DNA of 27,864 nt, taken from the NCBI GenBank assembly GCA_030526935.1, contig JAUNBY010000005.1:1-27864 (forward strand), in the 5' to 3' direction. This document shows positions 9,256-16,409 of the stretch, piece by piece (positions within the stretch are counted from its first letter, which is position 1; every line of letters begins with the position of its first letter). The notes under the pieces are model-generated. The model was given only the letters and a program-made list of their open reading frames with translations. It did not search any database and was not told the DNA's origin. The translations under genes and the position numbers were made by a program. The stretch is from Clostridia bacterium (GTDB lineage: Bacteria > Bacillota > Clostridia > Christensenellales > Aristaeellaceae).

Positions 9256-10245
9256 CTATTCCTTTTCGCACGCCTTTTTTACAAGGCCCATAACGTCGCC
9301 CTTTATGGCTTCCCTGGCCTGCCTTACGCAACTGAGTATCGTTTCGGGCCGGGCGTTGCCGTGCGCCTTTATGACAAGGCCGTCAAGCCCCAACAGCGGC
9401 GCGCCGCCGTATACGTCGGGGTCGAGCCTGCTTTTGAATCCCCTGAGGCTGTCCTTGATGAGCAGCCCTCCTATTTTGCCCTTAAACGACGACATCAGCT
9501 CGCTTTTAAGCATACTCACGAGCGTCTTCGAAAGACCCTCGGTGTACTTGATAATGAGGTTTCCGTCAAATCCGTCGGCCACGACCACGTCGCAGACGCC
9601 GTCGGGAACCTCCCTCGCCTCTACGTTTCCGCCGAAACGGTATCCGCCGTCCTTCGCCATCAATTCGTAGGCGGCCTTGTAAAGCCGGTTGCCCTTTTCC
9701 TTTTCAAGGCCGATGTTCACGAGCCTGACCTCCGGGTCGGCTACGCCCATCGCGCCTTTCATATACGCCGCGCCCAGAATGGCGAACTGGTTTAAGTATT
9801 CCTCCTTGCAATCGACGTTCGCGCCGCAGTCGAGCAGCATGAACGGCTTTTGCCTTCCCGGGAGCACCACTGCCAGCGCCGGGCGGTATATGCCCTTTAC
9901 GCGCCCCGCCTTAGCCATGCCCGCGAACATGACGGCTCCCGTGGAACCCGCGGATATGGCGGCCTGAGCGAGCCCGTCCCTGACGTCTATGATCGTCTTG
10001 ACGAGCGAGCTGTTTTCCTTTTGCCTCACGGCCATTGCCGGCGCTTCGTCCATACCGATGACCTCGTCCGCGTCGACGATATCGATCCTGGGGCATGATC
10101 CGACCATATCCTTTATGACCCGCGCCATGCCGTGAAGGCGCAAGGTTACATCATCATACTTTTCAACCGCCAGTTTAGCGCCGTTGACTATCGCTTCCGG
10201 GGCGTCGTCGCCGCCCATAGCGTCGAGAGCTATTACATATGCCAT
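9256..10245 (-). CDS. plsX: Phosphate acyltransferase PlsX
   Basis: Converts acyl-ACP and phosphate to acyl-phosphate, the acyl donor for PlsY in phosphatidic acid synthesis; a peripheral membrane enzyme. 329 residues from ATG at 10245 (MAYVIALDAMGGDDAP), chosen because GGAGGTGAACCG precedes it and the family begins at this point; an in-frame extension to 10302 would cover the promoter. Family signatures seen: N-terminal ALDAMGGDDAP, SAGSTGAVMFAG, LDCGANVDC, GNVEAREV, VVADGFDGNLIIK and the C-terminal GAPLLGLDG. First gene of the operon; the upstream rpmF and fapR found in many relatives are absent. Confidence 0.96.
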   Translation of the reverse strand: MAYVIALDAMGGDDAPEAIVNGAKLAVEKYDDVTLRLHGMARVIKDMVGSCPRIDIVDADEVIGMDEAPAMAVRQKENSSLVKTIIDVRDGLAQAAISAGSTGAVMFAGMAKAGRVKGIYRPALAVVLPGRQKPFMLLDCGANVDCKEEYLNQFAILGAAYMKGAMGVADPEVRLVNIGLEKEKGNRLYKAAYELMAKDGGYRFGGNVEAREVPDGVCDVVVADGFDGNLIIKYTEGLSKTLVSMLKSELMSSFKGKIGGLLIKDSLRGFKSRLDPDVYGGAPLLGLDGLVIKAHGNARPETILSCVRQAREAIKGDVMGLVKKACEKE

Positions 10246-10270
10246 CGGTTCACCTCCATAAGCAAATGTC

Positions 10271-10299
10271 ATTATATCACACGCTTCGTTAAAAGACAA
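10271..10299 (-). promoter_or_regulatory. Sigma-A promoter of the plsX operon
   Basis: On the minus strand, -35 TTGTCT (10294-10299) and -10 TATAAT (10271-10276) are separated by exactly 17 bp. The predicted transcript starts just upstream of the plsX ribosome site, giving a very short leader. No other good promoter was seen in the seven-gene run. Confidence 0.82.
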
Positions 10300-10400
10300 C
10301 ATTCGCCCCGGCTGTGCAAGCGTATCGCGGTCAGAATTAACCTTATTTCTTTGTTTTTGGGGCGTACGCCGCTCAATGAAGCGGACGGGAGTTCTTTACG

Positions 10401-10434
10401 GGCGAACGCGCCGAGAGGGTTTGCGCGTTTCGCC
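10401..10434 (-). terminator. Candidate hairpin downstream of the M1-like gene
   Basis: GGCGAACGCGC (10401-10411) pairs with GCGCGTTTCGCC (10423-10434) with one bulged base, about 30 nt after the stop of the minus-strand M1-like gene. No T tract follows on the minus strand, so intrinsic termination is uncertain. The rest of 10300-10465 holds only a 10-bp palindrome (GGCGTACGCC, 10361-10370) and no gene I can support. Confidence 0.4.
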
Positions 10435-10465
10435 GCTTGAAATAAAGCCCATGCGTTATAAGCAT

Positions 10466-11893
10466 TCAATCCAGTCTCTGAGGAAGCTGGTTTATATAGT
10501 CGCCTATGCTCTGAAGCGTCTCTATGATAAGGCTGTCGAGCGAGGAGCCGTAAGACCGGTTTACGGCGTCGGCGAAGTCGGCTATGGTGGCGGTCGAATG
10601 GGCGTTTTCGCGATAGTATATATTAAGCGCCTCCCACATTGCGTCAAATCCCATAACGTGGCGCAATTCGTTCAGCACGGCCACGCCGCGCCCCAGCGCG
10701 ACGGCCTTGAATTCCTCGCGGGAGCGAAAAAGCGACAGTTCGCTGTCGACGGAAAGGCCGCCGGGTATGGTCGTGGATACGGCGTAGAGCGCGTAGTCGT
10801 TAAGTACGTCCAAAAAGCGCGACTCTGAGTAGACCTCGCGATAGTAAAGACATGTGAGATAGCCGCTGAGCGCCTGTGAGAGCCACGGTTCGTACTCGGG
10901 ATGGGTGACGACGCTTTGGGCGAAATACTGCCTGGCGATGCCCTCGACGACGGCCTTTTCCACGTCCCCTCGGGAGGCTATGACGTCTGAGGACAGCCAC
11001 ACGACGAAAGTATGCGCGGCTACTTCCTCGTCCTGATCAACCTGCGCTATGTATACGCGTGACAGATCGCCACCCAATCGTTCGTTAAACAGCGCGACGG
11101 CCCTGTCCGCGGCTTCGAGGGCGGTTTTCGCGGCGAGGGCGTTATTCGTGAAGGCAACGGCGTAATCCGAGCGGTATTCGCTGTAGCGGCGGCTTACGGC
11201 GAGGGACACGTCGCGGGCGGCGTCGAAGTGAAAGGCATATACGTTTCCGCCTTCGACGTGGGTAATTTCTGGCTCCACACCCGCGACGGCCATATATCCG
11301 GCGGGAAGAGTGACCGACAGGTCGAACTCCTGTTCGGGAAAGTAAACGCCCGCGTTCACATCGGACATTTCGCAGTAGTCAAATCCGTTTTCCCCGTAGG
11401 GGAGGTATGAAGGGTAAAAAAAAGAAAGCCTCGCGCCCATGTCGCCGTTGGCGGCTATGTCGGAGGATTGAGGAAGGAGTATCGAATATGTGAATTCAAT
11501 CGCGACCGACGCCCCGGGGTCAATTTCGCAATCGACAAGAAGCTCGCACTCGTCCAGAGAGAAAGACCATGGGGCGTCCTCGCCGTCTGCTTTAACCTCA
11601 TAAAGTTCGACGCCCCCCGGGTCAGCCGAGAGGGCGCCGTTTGTTCTCAGGAAGTTAAAGTAGACGGCGAACGGCAACTGCGTAAGCCGTTCGCCCGTGT
11701 CGTTGTGAAAGACGGTGGCCTGGGACGCCGCGAAAGCGGCGTTCCCGGCGTCGTATACCGCCGTGACGGCGGTTTGCGCATAAGCGATGGAGGCGATGGA
11801 CGCGTATATCGCCGTGCCTACGAGCATTATGCACAGTACCAGAGCGACGATCCTTATAACCGTCTTTTTTTCGTTACCCTTCTTTTTGGACAT
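10466..11893 (-). CDS. Membrane-anchored M1-family aminopeptidase-like protein, catalytic residues lost
   Basis: 475 residues. A basic N-terminus is followed by one hydrophobic segment (about 12-36), which suggests a signal anchor with the rest outside the cell. Residues 55-235 look like the beta-sandwich of M1 (gluzincin) peptidases, including a GDMGARLSFFYPSYLPYG stretch and LPAGYMAVAG. Residues 250-460 resemble the helical catalytic half. The zinc motif HExxH-x18-E aligns with E317-G318-I-A-R321-x18-Q340 (spacing exact, followed by QYF where M1 enzymes have QWF), so both His, the general base and the third ligand are replaced. A GAMEN-like exopeptidase loop was not found either. It is therefore probably a non-peptidase scaffold or binding protein. 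ATG at 11893 has GGAGG upstream; last gene of the operon, 100 bp after lepB. Confidence 0.72.
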   Translation of the reverse strand: MSKKKGNEKKTVIRIVALVLCIMLVGTAIYASIASIAYAQTAVTAVYDAGNAAFAASQATVFHNDTGERLTQLPFAVYFNFLRTNGALSADPGGVELYEVKADGEDAPWSFSLDECELLVDCEIDPGASVAIEFTYSILLPQSSDIAANGDMGARLSFFYPSYLPYGENGFDYCEMSDVNAGVYFPEQEFDLSVTLPAGYMAVAGVEPEITHVEGGNVYAFHFDAARDVSLAVSRRYSEYRSDYAVAFTNNALAAKTALEAADRAVALFNERLGGDLSRVYIAQVDQDEEVAAHTFVVWLSSDVIASRGDVEKAVVEGIARQYFAQSVVTHPEYEPWLSQALSGYLTCLYYREVYSESRFLDVLNDYALYAVSTTIPGGLSVDSELSLFRSREEFKAVALGRGVAVLNELRHVMGFDAMWEALNIYYRENAHSTATIADFADAVNRSYGSSLDSLIIETLQSIGDYINQLPQRLD

Positions 11894-11993
11894 TGTTGGC
11901 CTCCTTTTTTATTTGATGCTTGTTGAGCGGTCGCGCTAATTGCGAGTGTAGGGGAATCATCGCGCTGATAAGTTCGTTGAAGTTCCCCAAAGC

Positions 11994-12923
11994 CTACCCC
12001 GTCGCCCCGAATCTGTCGATAGGCCAGATTATGAACGTCGCCTTGCCCGCGATTTCGCCCTTGTCGATCATAGATATGTCGGTCGCGCGACTGTCGGACA
12101 GATCCGTGCGGTTGTCGCACAAAACGTAGTACATGCCGGTCGGAAGAGTCACGGCGTTAAACGAATCGTAGGTCTCGAGGCCTATATATCTCTCGGTTAT
12201 GGCGTTTGAGTCTATGTAGGTCACGCCCTCCTCGATTGAAACCGTCTCGCCCGGCAAGCCCACTATTCGCCTGATTATATATCCATCGTCGCCCAGATCG
12301 ATAGCCACCAGATCCCCGCGCTCGACGGTTTGAGTATCCGTCTTGTTGACTATGACTATATCTCCCCTTCGAAGCGTCGCGTACATCGAATCTCCCGACA
12401 TTCTGATGACTTCGAAGACGTTGTTGTGCAAAACAAGACTTATGGCGAACGCCGCGACGAGCGCTAACATCATCCATAAAATCGCCATGCCGCCCGAAGC
12501 GCGCTTGCGCTTTTTGCGGGGCGACGGCCGTTTACGTCCGCCGTCATGCGCGTAACCCCGCGCGGGCTTTCGGGAAACCGGCTTTTTGCCGTGCGCGGGA
12601 CGCGGCTTCGAGCTGACGGCGCGCGTGGACTTGCCCCCGTCTCGCGCTGTGGATTTGCGCGGCCTGTCGCCATACCCGGCGGATTGCGGTTCTTCGTCGC
12701 GTCGGAGGGGTTTAGCGACCCTTTCGCCGTCTTTTTTTGCGCGTAATCTGTCGCCCGGCTCCGCACGCTTTCGAGAGCCGGTCGGCTTTATAGGTCTTTC
12801 GTCGTCGTAAACGACGTTTCGCTTATCGAACCCGGAAGAGGGGCGCTTAGCCCTGTCGTTTGACCGGGCGGGCCGTTTGGCGGAAGTCCCTTTCGCGGGT
12901 CTTTCGTCGTAATCATATCTCAT
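11994..12923 (-). CDS. lepB: Signal peptidase I-like protein with long basic N-terminal extension and Lys-to-Arg change
   Basis: S26 family membrane protease that would cleave secretory signal peptides. From ATG at 12923 it has 309 residues; a TTG at 12974 is possible but lacks a ribosome site, whereas GGGAGG lies 12 nt before the ATG. Residues 1-144 are a low-complexity Lys/Arg/Pro-rich cytoplasmic extension, followed by one membrane segment (about 145-166). The catalytic-serine box SGDSM is intact (Ser179), as are box D GLPGE and a box E variant (CDNRTDLSDSR, with Cys for the usual Gly). The catalytic lysine of the YxKR box is replaced: the sequence reads YIIRRIVGLPG, with Arg218 (codon AGG at 12272-12270) at that place. 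Whether it is active is therefore unclear. It overlaps the DUF951 gene by 11 bp. Confidence 0.85.
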   Translation of the reverse strand: MRYDYDERPAKGTSAKRPARSNDRAKRPSSGFDKRNVVYDDERPIKPTGSRKRAEPGDRLRAKKDGERVAKPLRRDEEPQSAGYGDRPRKSTARDGGKSTRAVSSKPRPAHGKKPVSRKPARGYAHDGGRKRPSPRKKRKRASGGMAILWMMLALVAAFAISLVLHNNVFEVIRMSGDSMYATLRRGDIVIVNKTDTQTVERGDLVAIDLGDDGYIIRRIVGLPGETVSIEEGVTYIDSNAITERYIGLETYDSFNAVTLPTGMYYVLCDNRTDLSDSRATDISMIDKGEIAGKATFIIWPIDRFGATG

Positions 12924-13119
12924 CTGGCGTCCCGTCCTCCCGTTGTGGTATAACGCGCCTGACTTTTTTTTCAAAATCGGCGCGGTCGAGCATTATAAGC
13001 CTGCCGCATCCCTGGCATTTAAGCTTGACATCCGCGCCCGTGCGCTTTATGAGCCATTCGTTCGAGCCGCACGGGTGCGTTTTTTTCATTACCGCAATGT
13101 CGCCAACGGCGATGTTCAT
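12913..13119 (-). CDS. DUF951 family small zinc-ribbon-like protein
   Basis: 68 residues, matching the DUF951 family by its hallmarks: GDIAVMKKTHPCGSNEW near the N-terminus and KCQGCGRLIMLDR in the middle. The CxxC plus the earlier Cys could bind a metal. Function is unknown. The start ATG at 13119 overlaps the stop of the upstream gamma subunit gene by 4 bp (ATGA), and its end overlaps lepB, so it is translated within the same operon. In other Firmicutes this family is found in varied housekeeping contexts, so the neighbourhood does not reveal its job. Confidence 0.85.
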   Translation of the reverse strand: MNIAVGDIAVMKKTHPCGSNEWLIKRTGADVKLKCQGCGRLIMLDRADFEKKVRRVIPQREDGTPDEI

Positions 13120-13658
13120 TGCTCGCCTGCCACCTTCATGCCGGCTTCTATAGCCTTCTGGTTGGCGGGCATAAATCTCTCCTTGGAAGGCCCGAGCTTA
13201 TGGCGAAGAGCCGCCATCAGTTCGTCCACCGTCATATCCCCCGCGACCTGGGCGTAAGCTCCTAGCATGACCATGTTGGTTGACTTGGCGGAGCCTATGT
13301 CGTTGGCTATGTCGTTACAGGGAACCGCCACCGCGCGAATGTCGTCCCTCGCGGGCTTTACGTCGATGAGGGAACTGTTGTAGATGAGGGTTCCGCCGGG
13401 CTTTATGCTCTTTTCGAACAGTTCCATGGACGGACGGTTCATCGCGATGACCACGTCCGCCGCCTCAACCTTGGGGGAGCCTACCGGCTCGTCCGCCACG
13501 ACGACCGAGCAGTTCGCGGAGCCGCCGCGCATTTCGGGGCCGTAGGAGGGCATCCAGGTGACCTCCTTGCCCATGAGCATTCCGGCGTAAGCTATAAGCT
13601 GGCCGATCAGAAGCACTCCCTGACCGCCGAAGCCGGCGATTATCATACGCTTTTCCAT
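13116..13658 (-). CDS. 2-oxoacid:ferredoxin oxidoreductase, gamma subunit
   Basis: Gamma (catalytic-domain) subunit of a thiamine-diphosphate-dependent 2-oxoacid:ferredoxin oxidoreductase of the KOR/VOR type, an oxygen-sensitive cytoplasmic complex that converts a 2-oxoacid plus CoA to acyl-CoA with reduction of ferredoxin. 180 residues, normal size. Typical features: IAGFGGQGVLLIGQLIA at the N-terminus, PSYGPEMRGGSANCSVV and VIAMNRPSM. ATG at 13658 follows GGAGGCAGTT, 10 bp after the beta gene. Substrate (branched-chain 2-oxoacid, 2-oxoglutarate or another) cannot be told from this subunit. Confidence 0.92.
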   Translation of the reverse strand: MEKRMIIAGFGGQGVLLIGQLIAYAGMLMGKEVTWMPSYGPEMRGGSANCSVVVADEPVGSPKVEAADVVIAMNRPSMELFEKSIKPGGTLIYNSSLIDVKPARDDIRAVAVPCNDIANDIGSAKSTNMVMLGAYAQVAGDMTVDELMAALRHKLGPSKERFMPANQKAIEAGMKVAGEQ

Positions 13659-13668
13659 AACTGCCTCC

Positions 13669-14409
13669 TTACGCCTCTATATCCTTATAAACGCCAAGCG
13701 GGTATTTGGGTATCATATTGTCCTTGAGCCACTTGAGCGACTCCTGCGGGGTCATTCCCCAGTTGGTGGGGCAGGTCGATAAAAGCTCCACCATGGTGAA
13801 TCCCAATCCCTTCATCTGATATTCGAAAGCCTTCTTTATGGCCTTTTTTGCCTGCATGACGTTTTTTACGTCGTGGGTCGATACGCGGGCTATGTACGCC
13901 GGGCCGTCGAGCGTGGCGAGCATTTCGCTCACCCTCATGGGGTTGCCGTTTCTTTCGACGTCGCGACCCAGGGGAGAGGTGGTGGTCTTCTGGCCTATAA
14001 GCGTCGTGGGAGCCATCTGTCCGCCGGTCATGCCGTAGATGGCGTTGTTGACGAAAATGACGGTTATCTTTTCCCCGCGCGTCGCGGCGTGGACGATCTC
14101 GGCGGCTCCTATGGAGGCCAGGTCTCCGTCGCCCTGATAGGTGAAGACTATATTTTCGGGATGTACGCGCTTTGCGCCCGTAGCCACCGCCGGGGCGCGG
14201 CCGTGTGCGGCCTCGTACATGTCGCAGTTGAAGTAATTATACGCGAACACCGCGCAGCCTACCGGAGCCACGCCGACTGCCCTGTCGCCCACTCCGAGTT
14301 CGTCGAGCGATTCGGCTACGAGCCGGTGTATTATACCGTGGGTACAGCCCGGGCAGTAGTGCAGGGGCGTATCCGTAAGCATTTTTGTCTTTTCAAAAAC
14401 CTTCGCCAT
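13669..14409 (-). CDS. 2-oxoacid:ferredoxin oxidoreductase, beta (ThDP-binding) subunit
   Basis: Binds thiamine diphosphate. Motifs seen: LHYCPGCTHGIIHR near the N-terminus, and the ThDP signature GDGDLASIGAAEI through FVNNAIYGMTGGQ (GDG...NN). I prefer ATG at 14409 (246 residues) over ATG at 14415, because GGAGG directly abuts the latter but is 6 nt before the former. It lies 10 bp after the alpha gene and belongs to the four-subunit operon. Confidence 0.92.
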   Translation of the reverse strand: MAKVFEKTKMLTDTPLHYCPGCTHGIIHRLVAESLDELGVGDRAVGVAPVGCAVFAYNYFNCDMYEAAHGRAPAVATGAKRVHPENIVFTYQGDGDLASIGAAEIVHAATRGEKITVIFVNNAIYGMTGGQMAPTTLIGQKTTTSPLGRDVERNGNPMRVSEMLATLDGPAYIARVSTHDVKNVMQAKKAIKKAFEYQMKGLGFTMVELLSTCPTNWGMTPQESLKWLKDNMIPKYPLGVYKDIEA

Positions 14410-14419
14410 AGCCATCCTC

Positions 14420-15475
14420 CTAATCCTTCAGTACCTGGGCGATCATTTCGTCCACGCCGGGAAGCACGCCGCCGGTGCGCCCGTAAAACTTGACGGGACA
14501 CTTGCCGTTGACCGCGAGCCTCACGTCCTCAACCATCTGCCCAAGGGACATCTCTACCGTCAAAATGGACTTGAGATTTCCCGCGACGGACGCTATGTAC
14601 TCGCTCGGGAACGGCCAGAGAGTTATGGGTCTTATCAGGCCGACCTTATGTCCCATCTCGCGCAGCTGCTTGACGGCGGTTATGGCGATTCTCGCGGTCG
14701 TCCCGTAGGCGACTATGGCCTTTTCAGCGTCGTCCATATAATCGGTTTTGAACCTCAGCTCGTTTTTCGCGAGAAGCTGTGTTCTGTCGTGCAGTTTGAG
14801 GTTGTGCATCTCGCACTCGTCGGGCTGTATGTACAGGGAGTTTATAACGGCCCTTTCGCGGGAACCGTCTTTTTTCCAGCCGGTCGCGGCCCATTTCTTT
14901 TCGACGGGCTTGACGTCCGCCTCGTCGGGAAGCGTCACCGGCTCCATCATCTGGCCGATTACGCCGTCGCCTAAGAGCATTACGGGATTTCTGTATTTAT
15001 CGGCGATGTCGAACGCGAGACCTATGAGGTCTACCGCTTCCTGAACCGTCGATGGCGCCAGAACGCACATATTATAATCGCCGTGACCGCCGCCCCTCGT
15101 CGCCTGGAAATAGTCGGACTGCGCGGGCTGTATGGAGCCGAGTCCCGGGCCTCCGCGAACGATGTTGACTATCACGCAGGGAAGTTCCGCGCCGACGATA
15201 TAGCTGATGCCTTCCTGTTTGAGCGATATTCCGGGGCTTGAGGACGAGGTCATTACCCTCGCGCCCGCGCCCGCCGCGCCATAGACCATATTTATCGCGG
15301 AGACCTCGCTCTCGGCCTGCAAAAACGTTCTGCCCACCTCGGGCAGGCGCTTTGACATATACTCGGGTATTTCATTTTGCGGGGTTATGGGGTATCCGAA
15401 GAAATAACGGCAGCCCGCTCTCACCGCGGCCTCGGCTATCGCCTCGTTGCCCTTCATCATTTGCCGTTGTGCCAT
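14420..15475 (-). CDS. vorB: 2-oxoacid:ferredoxin oxidoreductase, alpha subunit (VorB-like)
   Basis: Alpha subunit of the same complex; 351 residues. It carries the N-terminal pyrimidine-binding domain (MMKGNEAIAEAAVRAGCRYFFGYPITPQ style start; FLQAESEVSAINMVYGAAGAG) with the conserved Glu for cofactor activation, and a C-terminal transketolase-like domain (YGTTARIAITAVKQL, IRPITLWPFPSEYI). The overall pattern is close to proteins annotated as the alpha subunit of ketoisovalerate oxidoreductase, but 2-oxoglutarate enzymes are very similar, so the symbol is tentative. ATG at 15475 follows GGGAGGAATTTAA. It lies 14 bp after the ferredoxin subunit. Confidence 0.9.
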   Translation of the reverse strand: MAQRQMMKGNEAIAEAAVRAGCRYFFGYPITPQNEIPEYMSKRLPEVGRTFLQAESEVSAINMVYGAAGAGARVMTSSSSPGISLKQEGISYIVGAELPCVIVNIVRGGPGLGSIQPAQSDYFQATRGGGHGDYNMCVLAPSTVQEAVDLIGLAFDIADKYRNPVMLLGDGVIGQMMEPVTLPDEADVKPVEKKWAATGWKKDGSRERAVINSLYIQPDECEMHNLKLHDRTQLLAKNELRFKTDYMDDAEKAIVAYGTTARIAITAVKQLREMGHKVGLIRPITLWPFPSEYIASVAGNLKSILTVEMSLGQMVEDVRLAVNGKCPVKFYGRTGGVLPGVDEMIAQVLKD

Positions 15476-15489
15476 TTAAATTCCTCCCG

Positions 15490-15693
15490 TCACTTCTCGA
15501 CCGTTATCGCGCAGTCGGGACACATCCACGCGCAAAACGCGCATCCTATGCACTTTTCCGCTTCCTTTGGCTGGGCCGGGTGATAGCCCTTCGCATTTAT
15601 CCCCTCGGACAGTGCCAGCACTCCCTTGGGACAGGCGTCTACGCAAAGCCCGCAGCCCTTGCATACGTCCTTCGCAATTTCAACTTTCGCCAT
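15490..15693 (-). CDS. 2x[4Fe-4S] ferredoxin-like delta subunit of the 2-oxoacid oxidoreductase
   Basis: 67-residue bacterial-type ferredoxin with two cluster motifs: CKGCGLCVDACP and CIGCAFCAWMCP (CxxCxxCxxxCP twice). It carries electrons from the ThDP site of the complex to free ferredoxin. ATG at 15693 is chosen because GAGGAGGACGCAT precedes it; an in-frame ATG at 15708 would cover that site. First gene of the operon, which needs Fe-S clusters and sits divergently from the Fe-S assembly genes. Confidence 0.92.
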   Translation of the reverse strand: MAKVEIAKDVCKGCGLCVDACPKGVLALSEGINAKGYHPAQPKEAEKCIGCAFCAWMCPDCAITVEK

Positions 15694-15725
15694 ATGCGTC
15701 CTCCTCATCGCCGTAGTATCTTAGA

Positions 15726-15754
15726 ATTATACCTGCTCTCTTCGTTAAATTCAA
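15726..15754 (-). promoter_or_regulatory. Promoter of the 2-oxoacid:ferredoxin oxidoreductase operon
   Basis: Minus strand: -35 TTGAAT (15749-15754), 17-bp spacer, -10 TATAAT (15726-15731), about 33 nt before the ATG at 15693. Confidence 0.78.
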
Positions 15755-15862
15755 GCATTCGCGAAGTCTATTAACAATATGACAACCAAGAGTGACAACC
15801 AGATAGGGCTGAACGGCGAGCGGGGATTCGGATGTCGTCAATTTGGTATGGCTCCGCTTCCG

Positions 15863-15916
15863 ATAGAAGTCAACGCTAATTCCGAGTAAAATTATCGGAA
15901 TTAGCCTCACTTCTAT
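15863..15916. repeat. 54-nt interrupted palindrome with CCGA-N9-TCGG core
   Basis: Outer arms ATAGAAGT (15863-15870) and ACTTCTAT (15909-15916) are perfect complements. Inner arms GCTAATTCCGA (15875-15885) and TCGGAATTAGC (15895-15905) are an 11-bp perfect inverted repeat around a 9-nt centre. The right end touches the -35 box of the iscR promoter. It could be a regulator-binding site for the divergent promoters, most simply for the IscR-like protein itself. Confidence 0.7.
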
Positions 15917-15944
15917 TGACAGACTACGCGCAAGGTGCTATACT
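15916..15944 (+). promoter_or_regulatory. Promoter of the iscR-nifS-nifU-hflX genes
   Basis: Near-consensus sigma-A promoter: -35 TTGACA (15916-15921), 17-bp spacer, -10 TATACT (15939-15944). Transcription would start near 15951, just before the second operator-like palindrome. Confidence 0.85.
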
Positions 15945-15956
15945 GCCATCGAATCA

Positions 15957-15980
15957 AATCCGACGGATTTTGTCGGGATT
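15957..15980. promoter_or_regulatory. Operator-like inverted repeat in the iscR leader
   Basis: AATCCGAC and GTCGGGATT flank a 7-nt centre, giving CCGA-N9-TCGG (15960-15976), the same core and spacing as in the larger palindrome 78 bp upstream. Its position just downstream of the predicted transcription start fits repression by the Rrf2 protein encoded next. Binding is inferred. Confidence 0.55.
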
Positions 15981-15991
15981 GAGGTGATTAC

Positions 15992-16396
15992 ATGAAGCTG
16001 TCCGCCAAGGGGCGATACGGAATATTGGCGATGTACGACCTGGCGTCCAGGCAAGCCGAGGGGCCTCAGCCTCTGAAGGCCGTCGCCGAGCGGCAGGGCA
16101 TCCCCGAGGCATATCTGGAGCAACTTATGGGAAAGCTTAGAAAAGCGGGGCTTGTAAATGGCACTCGCGGCTCCCAGGGCGGATACGAACTGGCTCGCGA
16201 TGCCCGGGATATACTCGTGGGCGAAATAATAAGGACTCTTGAAAGCGACTTTGGCTCGATAAAATGCCTGGAGGACGGCGTAAACTGCTCCAGGGCGCAC
16301 GCCTGTCCCACGTATTACGTTTGGAAACGCGTGTACGACGGTCTCAATGGCATAGTAGACTCAATGACGCTCAAGGATCTCGTAGAGAGTTGTTAA
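15992..16396 (+). CDS. iscR: Rrf2 family regulator, IscR-like with three cluster cysteines
   Basis: 134-residue winged-helix transcription factor of the Rrf2 family. The N-terminus MKLSAKGRYGILAMYDLA and the wing region GSQGGYELAR are diagnostic. Three cysteines at 92, 99 and 105 (C-x6-C-x5-C) sit where IscR ligates a [2Fe-2S] cluster, so it probably senses Fe-S or iron status. ATG at 15992 follows GAGGTGATTAC. It is followed after 13 bp by nifS, the standard arrangement for a regulator of Fe-S assembly, and has its own near-consensus promoter with palindromes on both sides. A cysteine-metabolism repressor of the CymR kind is less likely given the cysteines. Confidence 0.9.
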   Translation: MKLSAKGRYGILAMYDLASRQAEGPQPLKAVAERQGIPEAYLEQLMGKLRKAGLVNGTRGSQGGYELARDARDILVGEIIRTLESDFGSIKCLEDGVNCSRAHACPTYYVWKRVYDGLNGIVDSMTLKDLVESC

Positions 16397-16409
16397 CGGA
16401 GGAATTCAT

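Noticed and set aside
10272..10469. 65-codon minus-strand frame between the M1-like gene and plsX
   Set aside because: It covers the plsX promoter and a hairpin, has no ribosome site, and its translation resembles no family I know.
15680..15910. 76-codon minus-strand frame upstream of the ferredoxin gene
   Set aside because: It spans the promoter and half of the palindrome, has no ribosome site, and shows no coding character.
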